Assembly (NCBI GenBank): GCA_024220525.1
Contig: JAMYWO010000109.1
Coordinates: 21,000-53,021, forward strand
Source: Cochliopodium minus
Taxonomy: Eukaryota > Discosea > Himatismenida > Cochliopodiidae
DNA length: 32,022 bases
Direction: 5' to 3'
Numbering within the stretch: position 1 is the stretch's first letter; the number at the start of each line of letters is the position of its first letter. Made by a program: the position numbers and the translations under genes. The notes beneath the pieces were generated by a model that searched no databases, had not been told where the DNA came from, and was given only the letters and a program-made list of their open reading frames with translations. Shown in pieces: positions 1 through 10,212 of this stretch.

Positions 1-2753
1 AGATTTTTAAAATTAATCAATATTTAAAAAGGTTTTTCATCCAAATTCAAGAGACAAAGAAATAGTTATTTCCTCAACATGTGTACCACATGATAATGTT
101 TGCTATTATTGTTCTAAGCACAGTTTGGCTGACATACTCACTTCGATGAAGGAGAAAGGAGTGAAAATAACAATATTTATGCCCAATATGATAGAAAAGC
201 TTTTTACAATCTACAACAAAGTTTACAACAGAGATGAAAAGTTGAACAATTACGCCTCATACAACAATGTTTTGTTGTCTCAATCTTCTTCCTCCAAAAG
301 AAAACTAGATGATGATGTGATCATAAATGATAACACTACAAAAAATCTGAACAATAAACGGTTGTTCAATAATGTTGATACAAATACCTTAAAAGAACAA
401 GATTTGTCTCAACTATTCCCAAATCAACTTGAAACGAAGACTCAAATAACACCTCAAATTTCACACGTAATTCCACATATAACACCTCAAATAATGACAC
501 AAATACCTCAAATACCTCAAATAATGCCTAAAATAAACTTGGTTTCCAACAAAATTGCTCAAAACCCCAATATGAACATACTTCCTCAAGTATCTATTAC
601 TCAAAAAGCTAAATCCAACGCAAATTCTCCTTCCAACAAAACCTCTGCACCTTCTAAAAAACAAAAACAAAATCCCGATTTATATAGCTTGGAATATCAT
701 CAAAATCTCCCACAGTACATTCCCACCAGCGAAATAGTAGGGGAGACAAAAACCATCCCAGAAGTTTTTACAAATAATAACAATAACAATATTCAGATCC
801 ATAAAAATACTACTAATAATGTTAATAAAAATATCAATGATGATATAATTAATGAGAATCTCGGTAGTTTCCTTGATGATGGTGATTTTTCTAATTTTGG
901 GTTCGATTGCTTTGATGTTATTGATGACTATACTGCAATTGTTCCTCAAATGAATGATAGCATTGATAATAACATTACCAACAACACTGTCAATATCATC
1001 ACAGATAAAAATGATGAAAATTATACTATCAATGATAATATCAATAATAACATTATTAATTGTAACATTAACACTCCCAACATTAATAATGAGAGAGACA
1101 ACAAAGTAACTGTAACCAAAAAGACTAAAGCTGACCCCAAACCTCCCAAGAAAAACGTGAAAAAAACAAAAACAGTCAATAAAAAACCTTCCAAAAAAGA
1201 AGTGAAATCTCCTCAGCAGAGATTGTCAGGCAGTGGCAATTTGGGGAACACTTTGAACAACAATATACAACATTACACTAACAAAAATCCAAATCAGATC
1301 AGAATTAATCCGAGCATAGGTAACATCAACCAAAATATCGATGTAATGAATTATTTCAATAATAACAATGTTAACATGAGTAATATGAAAAATGTTGTAA
1401 GTAATAATAATGTAATGAAAAATAATAATATTGTTAACAAAAATGTAAATAATAATAATAATAATGTTGTTATTTTGAACAATAATGTAATGAACAGTAA
1501 TGTAATGAATAATAACAATATCAATAATAATGGGTTAAACATGAATGAGTTTGGGTTTAGTGGGATCAACTTGACCAATAACCCCAACCTCCATATCAAT
1601 GGCAACATGAGTAATAACAACAAGAGTCACAGCCCTAACTTCATCAACAATAATATGACCAACATGAACAACATCAATAATAACAATATGAACAATAACA
1701 CGAACAAAAATCATATGAACAACAATATGAACAATAATAATAACAACAATTTAAAAAATAATAATAATTTAAAAAACAATAATCAAAACAACAATAACAT
1801 TAATACCTATAATATTAATCCCCAAAATATTAACCCTCAGAGTATTTCTATGGGAAACATGGGCCACATGAATATGATGTCTTTGGAATCCCACAATCCC
1901 AACCAATTCATGGACAACAACCTCAATAACAATCACAACAACAACGTTAATAACAACAACGTTAATAACAATAACAACAATCTTAATAACAATAACAACA
2001 ATGTTATTAACAACCATAATATCAATTTTGTTAATAATAATGTTAATAATGATCCTTATTCTTACACCTGCACTCTTTTTTATAAGTACGCTTTGGATAT
2101 GGGCCTCACGAAACTTGAAATCCCCGCCAAATTTAGGTTTCAGAGTAGAGTGTAATTTCTATCCATACTTTAATTTTTTAAATTTTTTAATATTTATTTT
2201 TTTATTAATTATTTTTAAATTTTTTTTTTTTTGTTTTAAAAAGGGATACTTCAAACTGGCCTAAAGATCTTCACATCCATGGAATTACAAAGATAACACC
2301 CAACGTGCAACAGAAAATCGAAACTAGAACAACCATAATAATGATGGAGAACAACTCTGTTGATAAAAACAACTACAACGTTTTCATTGATAATTTAAAG
2401 AAGGGCAAATATGTCGCTGTTATTATGTTACAACCCGATAAATGTTTGATCTTATTCATTGAAGGAGAAACAATCCAAGGTAAAAAATTTTTACTCATAT
2501 ATATTTCATTTTTTATTTATTTTATTTATTTTTATTTTGTTTAGTTTATTTATTTTATTTATTTTATTTATTTTATTTATTTATTTATCAAATTTATCAA
2601 ATTTATCAAATTTATCAAATTTATCAAATTTACATTTTATAAATATTTTTTTTTATTTTATTTTTATTATTTCCATTAGGATTGATCATCAACTCAAAAC
2701 TTAAAAACCCGAGAAATGGAGCCACACCAAATACTGACCCCAATAGTTATTGA
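1..2753 (+). CDS. MED25: Mediator complex subunit 25-like protein (5' partial)
   Basis: Exons read as 32-2151, 2244-2479 and 2680-2753 (stop TGA). Bases 1-31 are the end of an intron (acceptor AAAAAG), so the N-terminus lies outside the window. The first exon opens with the end of a von Willebrand A-like domain (motifs KEKGVKITIFMPNMIEKLF and a Cys-rich CYYCSKH), which aligns by eye with the MED25 VWA end (ERGIHFSIVSPRKLP in human). Then come about 550 residues dominated by Asn with Gln/Pro/Met and a basic Lys patch, encoded by AAT/AAC runs. The last two exons encode a region like the MED25 activator-interacting (ACID/PTOV) domain: NWPKDLHIHGITKITP, then KKGKYVAVIMLQPDKCLILF and ETIQGLI. All junction phases agree. 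MED25 links transcription activators to RNA polymerase II through Mediator in the nucleus. Both ends point to MED25; the poly-Asn centre is typical of dictyostelids. Confidence 0.8.
2587..2631. repeat. 9-bp tandem repeat in last MED25 intron
   Basis: Five perfect copies of ATCAAATTT in tandem, inside the intron 2480-2679. The flanks are TTTAT-rich low-complexity DNA. Confidence 0.9.
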
Positions 2754-2913
2754 TCACCCTATAGTGAATTTTTGTAGAAAAAAAAAAAAATGAATATATT
2801 AAAAATAAAAATAAAAAATAAAAAAATCAAATAAAACTTTTGAATTTTTTAATTTTCTTTATAAATTTTTTTAATTTTTTAATTATTTCTTTTTAATTTT
2901 TAAATTTATCATT

Positions 2914-3453
2914 TCATTTTGTGACTAAAACTGGTATTTCTGATTGTTCAACAACGTAACCAGAAACACTTCCAAGTAAAATGCTTTTCAATCCGCTGAA
3001 CCCACGGGACCCCATCGCTATGTATGTTGCACTGTGCCTTTTTGCGCTCATTAAAATTACTTCACGAGGATCGCCCTGTGAAATTTCTGTGAAATAATTT
3101 ATATTGTTGTTTTTACAGAATTCTTTATCTTTTTTGTGAGAAAATAATTAATTTTTTTGATTTTTCAGCTAAAATAATTTTTTTTTTTTTGCTTAATTTA
3201 ATTTTAAAAAGGTTTTTTTTGTTTTACATCTGGCCATCATTTTCTCACACTCTATATCTTGTCTCAATTTCCTTTCTTTGTAATCGCTGAGATCAAATCT
3301 TATGTGACTTGCCACCATCAACAATATCACTGTATCCCCAATAAAACATATTTTCCCTATACTCTCCAACGCTCTATAGGATTGATCAGATCCATCAACA
3401 GCTACTATCCATAGATTAGTTTCTGATTCTTTCATGTTTTCTTGAAAATTCAT
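2914..3453 (-). CDS. Universal stress protein (UspA family)
   Basis: Two exons on the minus strand, 3453-3228 and 3128-2914, giving 146 residues, the usual size of a single-domain Usp. The N-terminus NLWIVAVDGSDQSYRALE is the typical first strand and Asp of the family. The C-terminal exon has the nucleotide-binding pattern G-x2-G-x9-G-S in GSRGFSGLKSILLGSVSGYV and ends IPVLVTK. The intron donor is GTAAAA; the acceptor AAAAAAG gives an in-frame Y-K-E-F-C join, while neighbouring AGs run into stops. Members bind ATP and act in stress adaptation; no specific role can be inferred. The gene converges on MED25 with 160 bp between stops, and its start is 151 bp from the divergent gene at 3605. Confidence 0.88.
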
Positions 3454-3604
3454 TTTTTAATTTTTTTTAATTTAAAAAATTTATTTTTTGTGATTAAAAT
3501 TCTTCAAAATAAGACTGATTTTGAATTCAACAAGAAAAGATCAAAATTTTTGTTTTAGATCATTTTTCTGCTTATATATATATTGTGAAAAAAAAAAAAA
3601 AAAA

Positions 3605-5915
3605 ATGGAGAATATTAAATTGACAGGTAATCCCTTAATATTTAAGTTTCAATTTATTGATTAAATCAAATCTTTTTTCCCAAAGAGAATGGAATATTCA
3701 AAATTTTCGTTGAGAATGATTCGATAGAGAATCCAATCTTCAAAATTAAAGAGATTGAAAAGATATATGATAATGGAAAAGAAATCCAATACAAGTAAAA
3801 TACATAATCCAATACTATAACATATCGACATCCCTTTGAGATTAAAATATGAACTGAATATGATTTTAATTTTTTTTTATTTTAAAAAGGATAGAGATAA
3901 CAGATGGAAAGACGGAGGATCTGGCATTGATAAATGGAGAATGGAATCTCAAAAAGAATGATATAATCAGATTGGAAGAATACACAAGACCAAACTTTAA
4001 TCTCCTGCAGAGATTCATGCAGATCTCGAAGCTTGAAAAAATAGGAGAAGCAGAACGTGAAGATAAGGAGAGCACTACTAACATAAAATCAGAAATTCAA
4101 ACCTCTTTACAAAATGTGATCAAAGAACTGAGTGAGAGTGTCAATGAAGTGGAAAGTGAAAAAAACAATTCAAAAGGTAAAAAAAAAATTTTTTTAAAAA
4201 AGATTTGTTTTCAATTTTTTTTATCACTTGTTTAAAAAAAATTATTTTTAATTTTTTTCAATTAAATAATTTTTGAATTATCTTAAACACAGAACAATTT
4301 ATTTTAATCCTAATTTTTTTTTAAAATCTAATTTATTTCATTTTTAAGAAGACTCAAAAATAAAATATAGTATAAAAGAAGACACATACTTTGTTGTCGT
4401 CAAAGCAAACTACTCCAACACAAAGACCAACAAAAAATGGAAAGCAAAATTCACTGAAAAAAACTTTCGCGAAAATGTTCCCTCGTTGAAAACCAGTACA
4501 CAGTTCGACCAATTCAAAGAGATCTTGTCTGAAATTTTCAATGAACAATATTCTGCCTCTTTTTCTCAAGATCATAATTTAAACAAGTTGATCATAGAAT
4601 CTACTGATAATCAAATAGAAAAATTTTTTGGGTAAAAAATTTAAATTACTATTGTTTTGATATTAATAATTTGTTGTTTAATTTTTTTTTAATATTTTTT
4701 TTTAGTTTTTAATCTTTTTTGATTTTTTTTTTAAAAAGAAAAATAAAAATAGAACTATATCGTTACAAATTTTTGGAAGACGAAAATATGGGGGACATTG
4801 TTTTCGACTACAAAGAAACAGATTCACCAGACACAAAAATCTCCGCCTTAAAAACTTTCTGTTTAAAAATATTTTCGGAAATGGAAAACCTTTCCAAAGA
4901 AAAAAAATTGTCTGACAAGAATTTTCTTAATGAAATTTCTTTGCTGAAAATTGAGAATGATCTTTTGAAGGAAAATTTTTCTCAGTGCGAGAAGCAGATC
5001 GAGTTTTTGGGTCAGCAGTTATTGGAGATCAAAAATCATAAAATAGAGAAGATTATTTCAAATTATGTATTAAAAATAATTTATTTTTTTATTTTTTATT
5101 TTTATATTTTATTTATTTTTTTATTTTTTTTTTGTTTTTTATTTAAAGGAAAAAGATACAAAAAAAGCAGAAACAAATATTGACAACATTTTTATTGAAA
5201 AATACGACAAAAACTTACTTAAGGTCGAACTCCTCAAAAAAAACGTTTATCGAATCAAAAAAATAGAAGGCAACAATGAATGGGACTGCAACATTTCTAC
5301 GAACAGCATTGATCCTTCTATTAAATTAATAAGAGCCAAAATAACTGTATTGCACAACCCAAGAGGTATTTTAATTTAAATTTCAATTTTTAAATTTATA
5401 TTTTATTATTAATTTTTTTGTTATTTTTTTCATTAAATTTTTGTTATAATTTTAATTAGGATGCGCTGGGTTCATGTCAGGAATTTCAAAGTACTCAGAT
5501 TTCAAAAGTAAAGGGATTTTGTTTGGAAAAGAAAATATGAATGCAATTTATCTCAACCACAAGAACAACTTGTTTGGTAAAAAAAAAAAAAAAAACTATA
5601 AAAAACTTTTAAACTTATTTTTTAAAAAATTATTAGGATGTGGATATTATGATGGTGAATGTGGTTTGGAATTTGAAGCAAATAATGACACACGTAAAAA
5701 AAAAAATTTTGTTCAAAAATTATGGTTCCACAAATAATTTTTTTATTTTTCTAGTTCTGATTACTGTCGACAGGGAAAATGATTTGATCACTTTTGAAGA
5801 CAAAAATGAAAAGAATTGGACAATATCAAAGTCTAAAATAATAGGAAAATTCCCATTTTGTTTTTCGTTTTGCTTGTTCCACCTCAATTTAAGCTTTCAA
5901 TTAGAATTTTTTTAA
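3605..5915 (+). CDS. RPA70N-like / XRCC4-like head / coiled-coil / SPRY-like protein
   Basis: Nine exons with matching phases: 3605-3626, 3686-3794, 3890-4176, 4349-4631, 4739-5066, 5149-5365, 5460-5576, 5637-5693, 5755-5915; 526 residues. Residues about 4-110 match the N-terminal OB fold of RPA70 by eye (LTENGIFKI..., YKIEITDG, LKKNDIIRLEEY). Residues about 145-275 resemble the head of the XRCC4/SAS6/CCDC61 superfamily (DTYFVVVK, KKWKAKFTEKNF, a helix, then KLIIES and KIKIELYRYKFL). A heptad-rich coiled coil follows (about 282-340). The last 160 residues look like a SPRY/B30.2-type beta sandwich (NVYRIKKIEGNNEWD, ITVDRENDLITFED). Two Cys pairs lie near CGYYDGEC. The start follows a run of 18 A. 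RPA70N and XRCC4 folds suggest a DNA-repair or replication scaffold, but this is inference. A gene fusion in my model at the 4177-4348 intron cannot be excluded, although no start or stop separates the parts. Confidence 0.6.
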
Positions 5916-5978
5916 AATATCGAAACGAAATCCTTGAAAATTAAATAATTTTTTATTTTTATTTTTTTATTTCTTTTC

Positions 5979-7397
5979 TCAATCATTTTTTGATTTTTCA
6001 GTATTACCATTTTTAACAAAACAAATTTTAACAATAAAATAAAGAATAACCAAAAAAGAAATGGCAACTCCAATATAGATAGACATACTAATGAGGTAGT
6101 TCCTGTATTCTGATGCTTCATTCTCAAGAGCCTCTTTATGAACTATTTCTGCATGTTTGAACAAAATGGATCTAAAAAAAATAAAAAATAAAAATAAAAA
6201 AATAAAAATATAAGAAAATAAAAAATAAAAAAATAAAAAATAAAAAGTAAAAAATAAAATAAAAAATAAAAAATAAAAATAAAATAATGAAACAAAAATA
6301 TAAATAAATAAAAAAATAAAAAAAAATAATAATAAAACTAAAAAATAATAATAAATAAAACTAAATATTAAAAAATAAACGAAAAATGAAATAAATTTTT
6401 TTTACGTTGATGACCAATGAATATTATCGTTGGAAACATGTAAGTAAAGGGAATGTTGGGTTGGAGGGACTTTGCATTCAGCTACATCACCGAATTCGGG
6501 GATTTCTACTAACCCATCATAGTGAAAGATTTTGTTAGTTATTGTATCTTGCCATCTGCAAATCAATTTTCCTTGTAAAAATGATGAACCTAAATATAGA
6601 AAACATTTTAGAAAAAAAAATGAGAAATTAATGATAAAATTTATCAAATAAATTAAAAATAAATAATTACAAGAAATACAAACTTTTTAAAATTTTTACG
6701 AGAAATATAAATTTTTTTTTTTTATTTATTCGAAAATATTATAAAGAGATGGTGAGTATTTTAAAATATTTCTTAAAAGTGAATTTATTTTTTTTTTTTA
6801 TTAAAAAAAATTTTATATACCAGACAATTTGACCTTTTTGACATCATCAGTATAAACAGAAGGGTGAATAATATTCACAGTAGGAATGAGATGAAAAGGA
6901 ACCCTGTTAGAAAAAGGCTTGTTAGGCTTTTGACATGCCAAAGTCAAACCTATCTCTCTTGTAAGTAAAGCAGGTACTACCATTTTGATCAATTGTTGTT
7001 CGATGTCTACAACGGTTGGTATGTTCGATTCGAGATCCAATCCATCTGCTTTGAAGAGCGCGCATTTGTAGATATATTCATCTACCCCTCTTGCTTTCAA
7101 TATCACTTCTTCGTGTGAGGTTCCATTTATTTCCCTTTCCAATAATTCTTTGAAAAAAAATTATATAATCAGTTCAAAAAAATATTTATGATTCAATCCT
7201 TAATTTATTATCTATGCTAGATGAGATATGGAATGAATCTTGAATTATTTTTAAACCATATTCATTTTCTTTATAACAACTTTTGGAATTCAATTTGATG
7301 AAATTAACCAAAAAATATTTTTATATATATTACCCAAACAGTTGTATGATAGAATTAATAATGAAATGAAGAACAAGCAAGCAGAAATTTTTTTCAT
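5979..7397 (-). CDS. Type I membrane protein with IPT/TIG-like extracellular domain
   Basis: Four exons on the minus strand: 7397-7334, 7147-6821, 6589-6406, 6171-5979; 255 residues. Exon 1 encodes a clear signal peptide (MKKISACLFFISLLILSYNC). Exons 2 and 3 form a luminal or extracellular region with one N-glycosylation site near its start (NGT). Its second half looks like an Ig-like IPT/TIG fold: the junction VKLSGSSFLQGKLICRW, then AECKVPPTQHSLYLHVSND. A membrane span follows (about SIYIGVAISFLVILYFIVKI) with a short Lys/Asn tail. Dictyostelids have many IPT/TIG surface proteins; this one is short. The ligand and role are unknown. It could also belong to another Ig-like family. Splice phases all agree. 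Confidence 0.75.
6172..6405. repeat. A/T low-complexity intron (AAAAAT-type repeats)
   Basis: Last intron of the membrane-protein gene. On the plus strand it is almost wholly irregular AAAAAT/AAAAT/AATA units. Confidence 0.85.
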
Positions 7398-7504
7398 TTT
7401 TTTTTTTTTTTTTCCATTTTCTCTGAGTCATCAATGATACAAGCAAAACAAAGGATAACTAACCAGTTATAATTAAAAAAAGCAATATTGATTTGTTTTT
7501 TGAT

Positions 7505-7575
7505 GAAAATTAATTAAATTTTCATCCAGAAGAAAATTAATTAAATTTTCATCCAGAAGAAAATTAATTAAATTT
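7505..7575. repeat. 27-bp tandem repeat, about 2.6 copies
   Basis: The unit starts GAAAATTAATTAAATTTTC and ends ATCCAGAA. Copies begin at 7505, 7532 and 7559; the third is cut short. The core AAATTAATTAAATTT is nearly palindromic. It lies in the promoter region between two divergent genes. Confidence 0.9.
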
Positions 7576-7673
7576 AGATTTGTTTTTTGTTGCGATTTTT
7601 TTTAAGAAAGAGTAGAATAGATTAAACATTGCTAAAGAGAAGATAAGAATCATAAATAGGAAAAAATAAGAAT

Positions 7674-7783
7674 TTATTTATTCATCAGATTCTTTGAAGA
7701 ATTGTTCTTGATGTGCTTTGAATTATTATATACAAAAACATTTGAAGACCAAACAATTCTGTTATTTGAGATAGAAAGTTCCA
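7674..7783 (-). CDS. Possible 36-residue small protein
   Basis: A minus-strand ORF starts ATGGAACTTTC and ends TAA. It encodes 36 residues, Asn/Ser/Lys-rich (MELSISNNRIVWSSNVFVYN...). Its base composition is less extreme than the surrounding A/T runs, which is the only positive sign. It resembles no family I know. It may be chance or a 5' untranslated part of another transcript. Confidence 0.22.
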
Positions 7784-7861
7784 TGTTTCTTTTGAAATTT
7801 TTAATTTTTTTTTTTTTTGATTCAAAATTAAATATTGAAATTAAATAAAAAAAAATAGGAA

Positions 7862-8502
7862 ATGAAAAAAGATTGGAAAGAAAGAAATATAGATGGGATA
7901 ACTGTATTTGCGGCAACCAAAGAACATAAAGAATATTTGATTGGTATATATTTAATAACCTTTAAAATAAAGAAGATATCTAATTTAACAAGGCAGATAA
8001 TATAATCAAAATGGCTTATGAATCAGAGAAATTGGAGTTGGATAGAAACATAGTGGATAAAGGAGTTGATGGAGTATTGAATGATGCTAACAAGGGAGTA
8101 TATTTGATAGCAAAAATGGGTAAATAAGAACTGTTTAAAAAAAAAGTAACAATATCTCACCATTTCAAAAGAAAAAGAGAATGTGGGGAGTCTATTATTA
8201 ACATCTGAATGGTCAGATTGGAGAGCAAAAACCTATATATGGATCCAGGTAAATATCTATCCACATTCAATCTTTTATACTCACCAACGATTAAAAAGAG
8301 TCTGTATGTTTCAACAGAAAAAAGGAAATGTGGAGTATTCAAAAAGATGTTCAGTTATATCGAACAAGAATTGTCAGAGGAAAAAGATAAATATTCAGCA
8401 ATCAGATTATACGTAGAAAAAGAGAATACAGCTGCATTGGGAGCCTATGAGAAAATAGGGATGCAGAGATCACATTATTTATTCTATGAAAAATTTTTAT
8501 AA
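7862..8502 (+). CDS. GNAT family N-acetyltransferase
   Basis: Four exons: 7862-7943, 7997-8119, 8172-8248, 8299-8502; 161 residues, normal for a single GNAT domain. The middle contains VYLIAK and VGSLLLTSEWSDW (strands 2-4). The acetyl-CoA-binding segment follows in SLYVSTEKRKCGVFKKMF, where R-K-C-G-V-F replaces the usual Q/R-x-x-G-x-G/A, so the last glycine of the pyrophosphate loop is missing. The C-terminal LYVEKENTAALGAYEKIGM is the classic motif B with Asn, Ala, Tyr and Gly-Met. The third exon begins at AGT after AAAAAG, which keeps frame; the alternative AG two bases later does not. The substrate cannot be told. Confidence 0.85.
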
Positions 8503-8535
8503 TTCTTAAATAAATAAGTGTTATAATTTATTAAT

Positions 8536-8701
8536 CTCTTTTTATCAGATATTTTTTCAAGGAAAGAGGTAAAAAAAAATAGACAAGGCTATTTCCTTTC
8601 CCTCTTTCCTTTTTTCCTGCATAGTGGTTAACATAATCTCCTTCTTCATTGTCGCAATGAAGAAGAATCAGATTAAGGATATCATCATCATTTAAAAAGA
8701 G
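8536..8701 (-). ncRNA. Candidate box C/D small nucleolar RNA
   Basis: On the minus strand this 166-base segment begins and ends with a perfect 9-bp terminal stem (CTCTTTTTA at 8536-8544, TAAAAAGAG at 8693-8701). One base inside the 5' arm lies a box C-like ATGATGA (8691-8685). Directly inside the 3' arm lies box D-like CTGA (8548-8545), followed by the closing stem. An internal CTGA (8671-8668) could be box D'. Two long internal hairpins add structure: CTTCTTCATTG/CAATGAAGAAG with a 3-base loop (8641-8665), and AAGGAAAGAGG/CCTCTTTCCTT (8559-8611). Boxes C and D abutting a terminal stem are the hallmark of C/D snoRNAs. I could not identify an rRNA target, and the hairpins are unusual for a plain methylation guide. 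A small inverted-repeat element is the main alternative. Confidence 0.42.
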
Positions 8702-8796
8702 TATTATAGGCAATTATAAAAAAAAAGAGAAAATATTTCACATCTTGTTCATTCAATTTTTTTTTATTTATTTTATATTTTTGAAAGAAAAAAAAA

Positions 8797-9827
8797 ATGA
8801 AAGATGATTACACAATGGAAGATATATTTAAGAATATACCCAAAGAAGTTGAAAAGAATCTCATAGAAATCAAATGGAATGATTATTTCGATGAATTCAA
8901 AAAGAATTGTTTGAATAGAAACTATAATTTCTGCCACAAAGCAGCAATGTTGCTGAATGATGCAAGAGAAACAGAATTGAGCAAAAAAATTTTGAGAAAG
9001 AACTGTATAGATACCAATACAAAAAATAATACACCCAAAATCAATTTTTCTAGTTCATGTTTCACATTGGGAGTGATATTATCAAATGAGAATCAATGGC
9101 CTGATGCATTGGAGTATTATAAATATTCATGTGATGTGAATAGACATCCCAGGGCTTGTTATAACCTGGGATATGCACATAGGAAGGGATTGACACCAAG
9201 TGCAAAAAAGAATCCTTATCTCGCAAGAAAATATTTCAGAATAGCATGTCTTAATTATTCACATGCCAAAAGGTAAAAGAAATCTAAACGGAATCTTTTT
9301 TTATTTTTTTTTATTTAATTTTAAAATAAAAAAGTTGTTTTTCTTTGGGAGAATTGTTAATCACAGAAGATCCAAAAAATCTCACACCTGAAGAAGATGA
9401 CTTTGAAGATATGAGGGAAATAACACTAAAAGGTGAAAAAAATATATATATATTTTTAAATTCTAACCTTTTTTTTTTTATGTTAGGTAGAGATGAAGAA
9501 GCAGAGTTGCCTATGGATCAAAAGGAAATTAGAGCGGCTCAATATTTTTCTGTTGCTTGTGACAATAATCTGCCTATTGCATGTATCAACTCTTATTCTT
9601 TATTTATGAAACATGGGTTTTATTCACAAGTAATATTAAATATTTTTTTTGTTTTTTATTATTTTTATTAATTAAAATTATTTTAATGTTTCTATTTTAT
9701 TAATTAAAAGGCAATTTCTGTACGTTACCAGCTTGAACGTTTGAGAAACCATGCCGTGGTCAAAAATAAAATTGCTCAGAAACAGAAAAAGATGTTCTCT
9801 GGACAAAAGATTACCGAAACCAAATAA
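8797..9827 (+). CDS. COA7: COA7-like Sel1-repeat protein
   Basis: Four exons: 8797-9272, 9335-9432, 9487-9629, 9711-9827; 277 residues. Sel1-like helical repeats are visible: SCFTLGVILSNENQWPDALEYYKYSCD, RACYNLGYAHRKGL...ARKYFRIACLNYSHAKSCFSLGELL, and RAAQYFSVACDNNLPIACINSY. Cysteines recur at the repeat ends (C-x-x-G-x and A-C), as in COA7, an intermembrane-space Cys-rich Sel1 protein needed for cytochrome c oxidase (complex IV) assembly. The basic C-terminus ends QKKMFSGQKITETK. No classic presequence is seen, as in COA7. Another Hcp/Sel1-type protein is possible, but the N-terminal region (DYFDEFKKNCLNRNYNFCHKAAMLL) also fits COA7. The start follows a run of A. Confidence 0.72.
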
Positions 9828-10212
9828 AAGTTCTTGGAAAAAAAAAAGAAAAAGAAAAAGTCCTCCTATCTTTATTAATATATTTATTCTCTTGTAATAA
9901 TTCCTCAATCATTTTTTTTTTTTTGAAAATAATAAAAATACTTTGAAATCTAAAAGTTTTCTTCAATGTTCTCAAAGTTTTCTTGAAACTTTTTTTTTTT
10001 TTTTTTTGAAGATATTATTTTTATAAAATAGGACTGGAGATTTATGAAAGGAAATTAAATTTATTTTTTTAAATCTTATATTAGATTCCTTTAAATCTTA
10101 TGTTTAAAAAAACTTTTAAAGAAGGGAAAAGTAGTTGTGTTAATTTACAAATTTAATTTAAATTTTCAAAAAAATATCTTATAGATACTTCCTCTTTTTT
10201 AAAATATTAAAA
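9828..10212. other. Convergent intergenic region
   Basis: This lies between the stops of the COA7-like gene (plus) and the Zn2Cys6 gene (minus). It holds T- and A-runs that may serve as 3' processing signals for both genes. I see no gene in it. Confidence 0.6.

Larger units (their letters stand above)
7398..7861. promoter_or_regulatory. Divergent intergenic region with 27-bp tandem repeat
   Basis: This lies between the divergent starts of the membrane-protein gene (minus) and the GNAT gene (plus), so it must hold both promoters. Immediately before the minus start is a run of T on the plus strand. It contains the 27-bp repeat listed separately and a possible 36-codon minus ORF. I see no TATA box or known operator that I could name with confidence. 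Confidence 0.5.

Noticed and set aside
1351-2017. Minus-strand ORFs opposite the Asn tract
   Set aside because: They are shadows of AAT/AAC runs, giving Leu/Ile/Val-rich products.
8531-8713. 60-codon minus-strand ORF over the C/D candidate
   Set aside because: It has no ATG near its start, and its sequence is better explained by the inverted repeats and box motifs.
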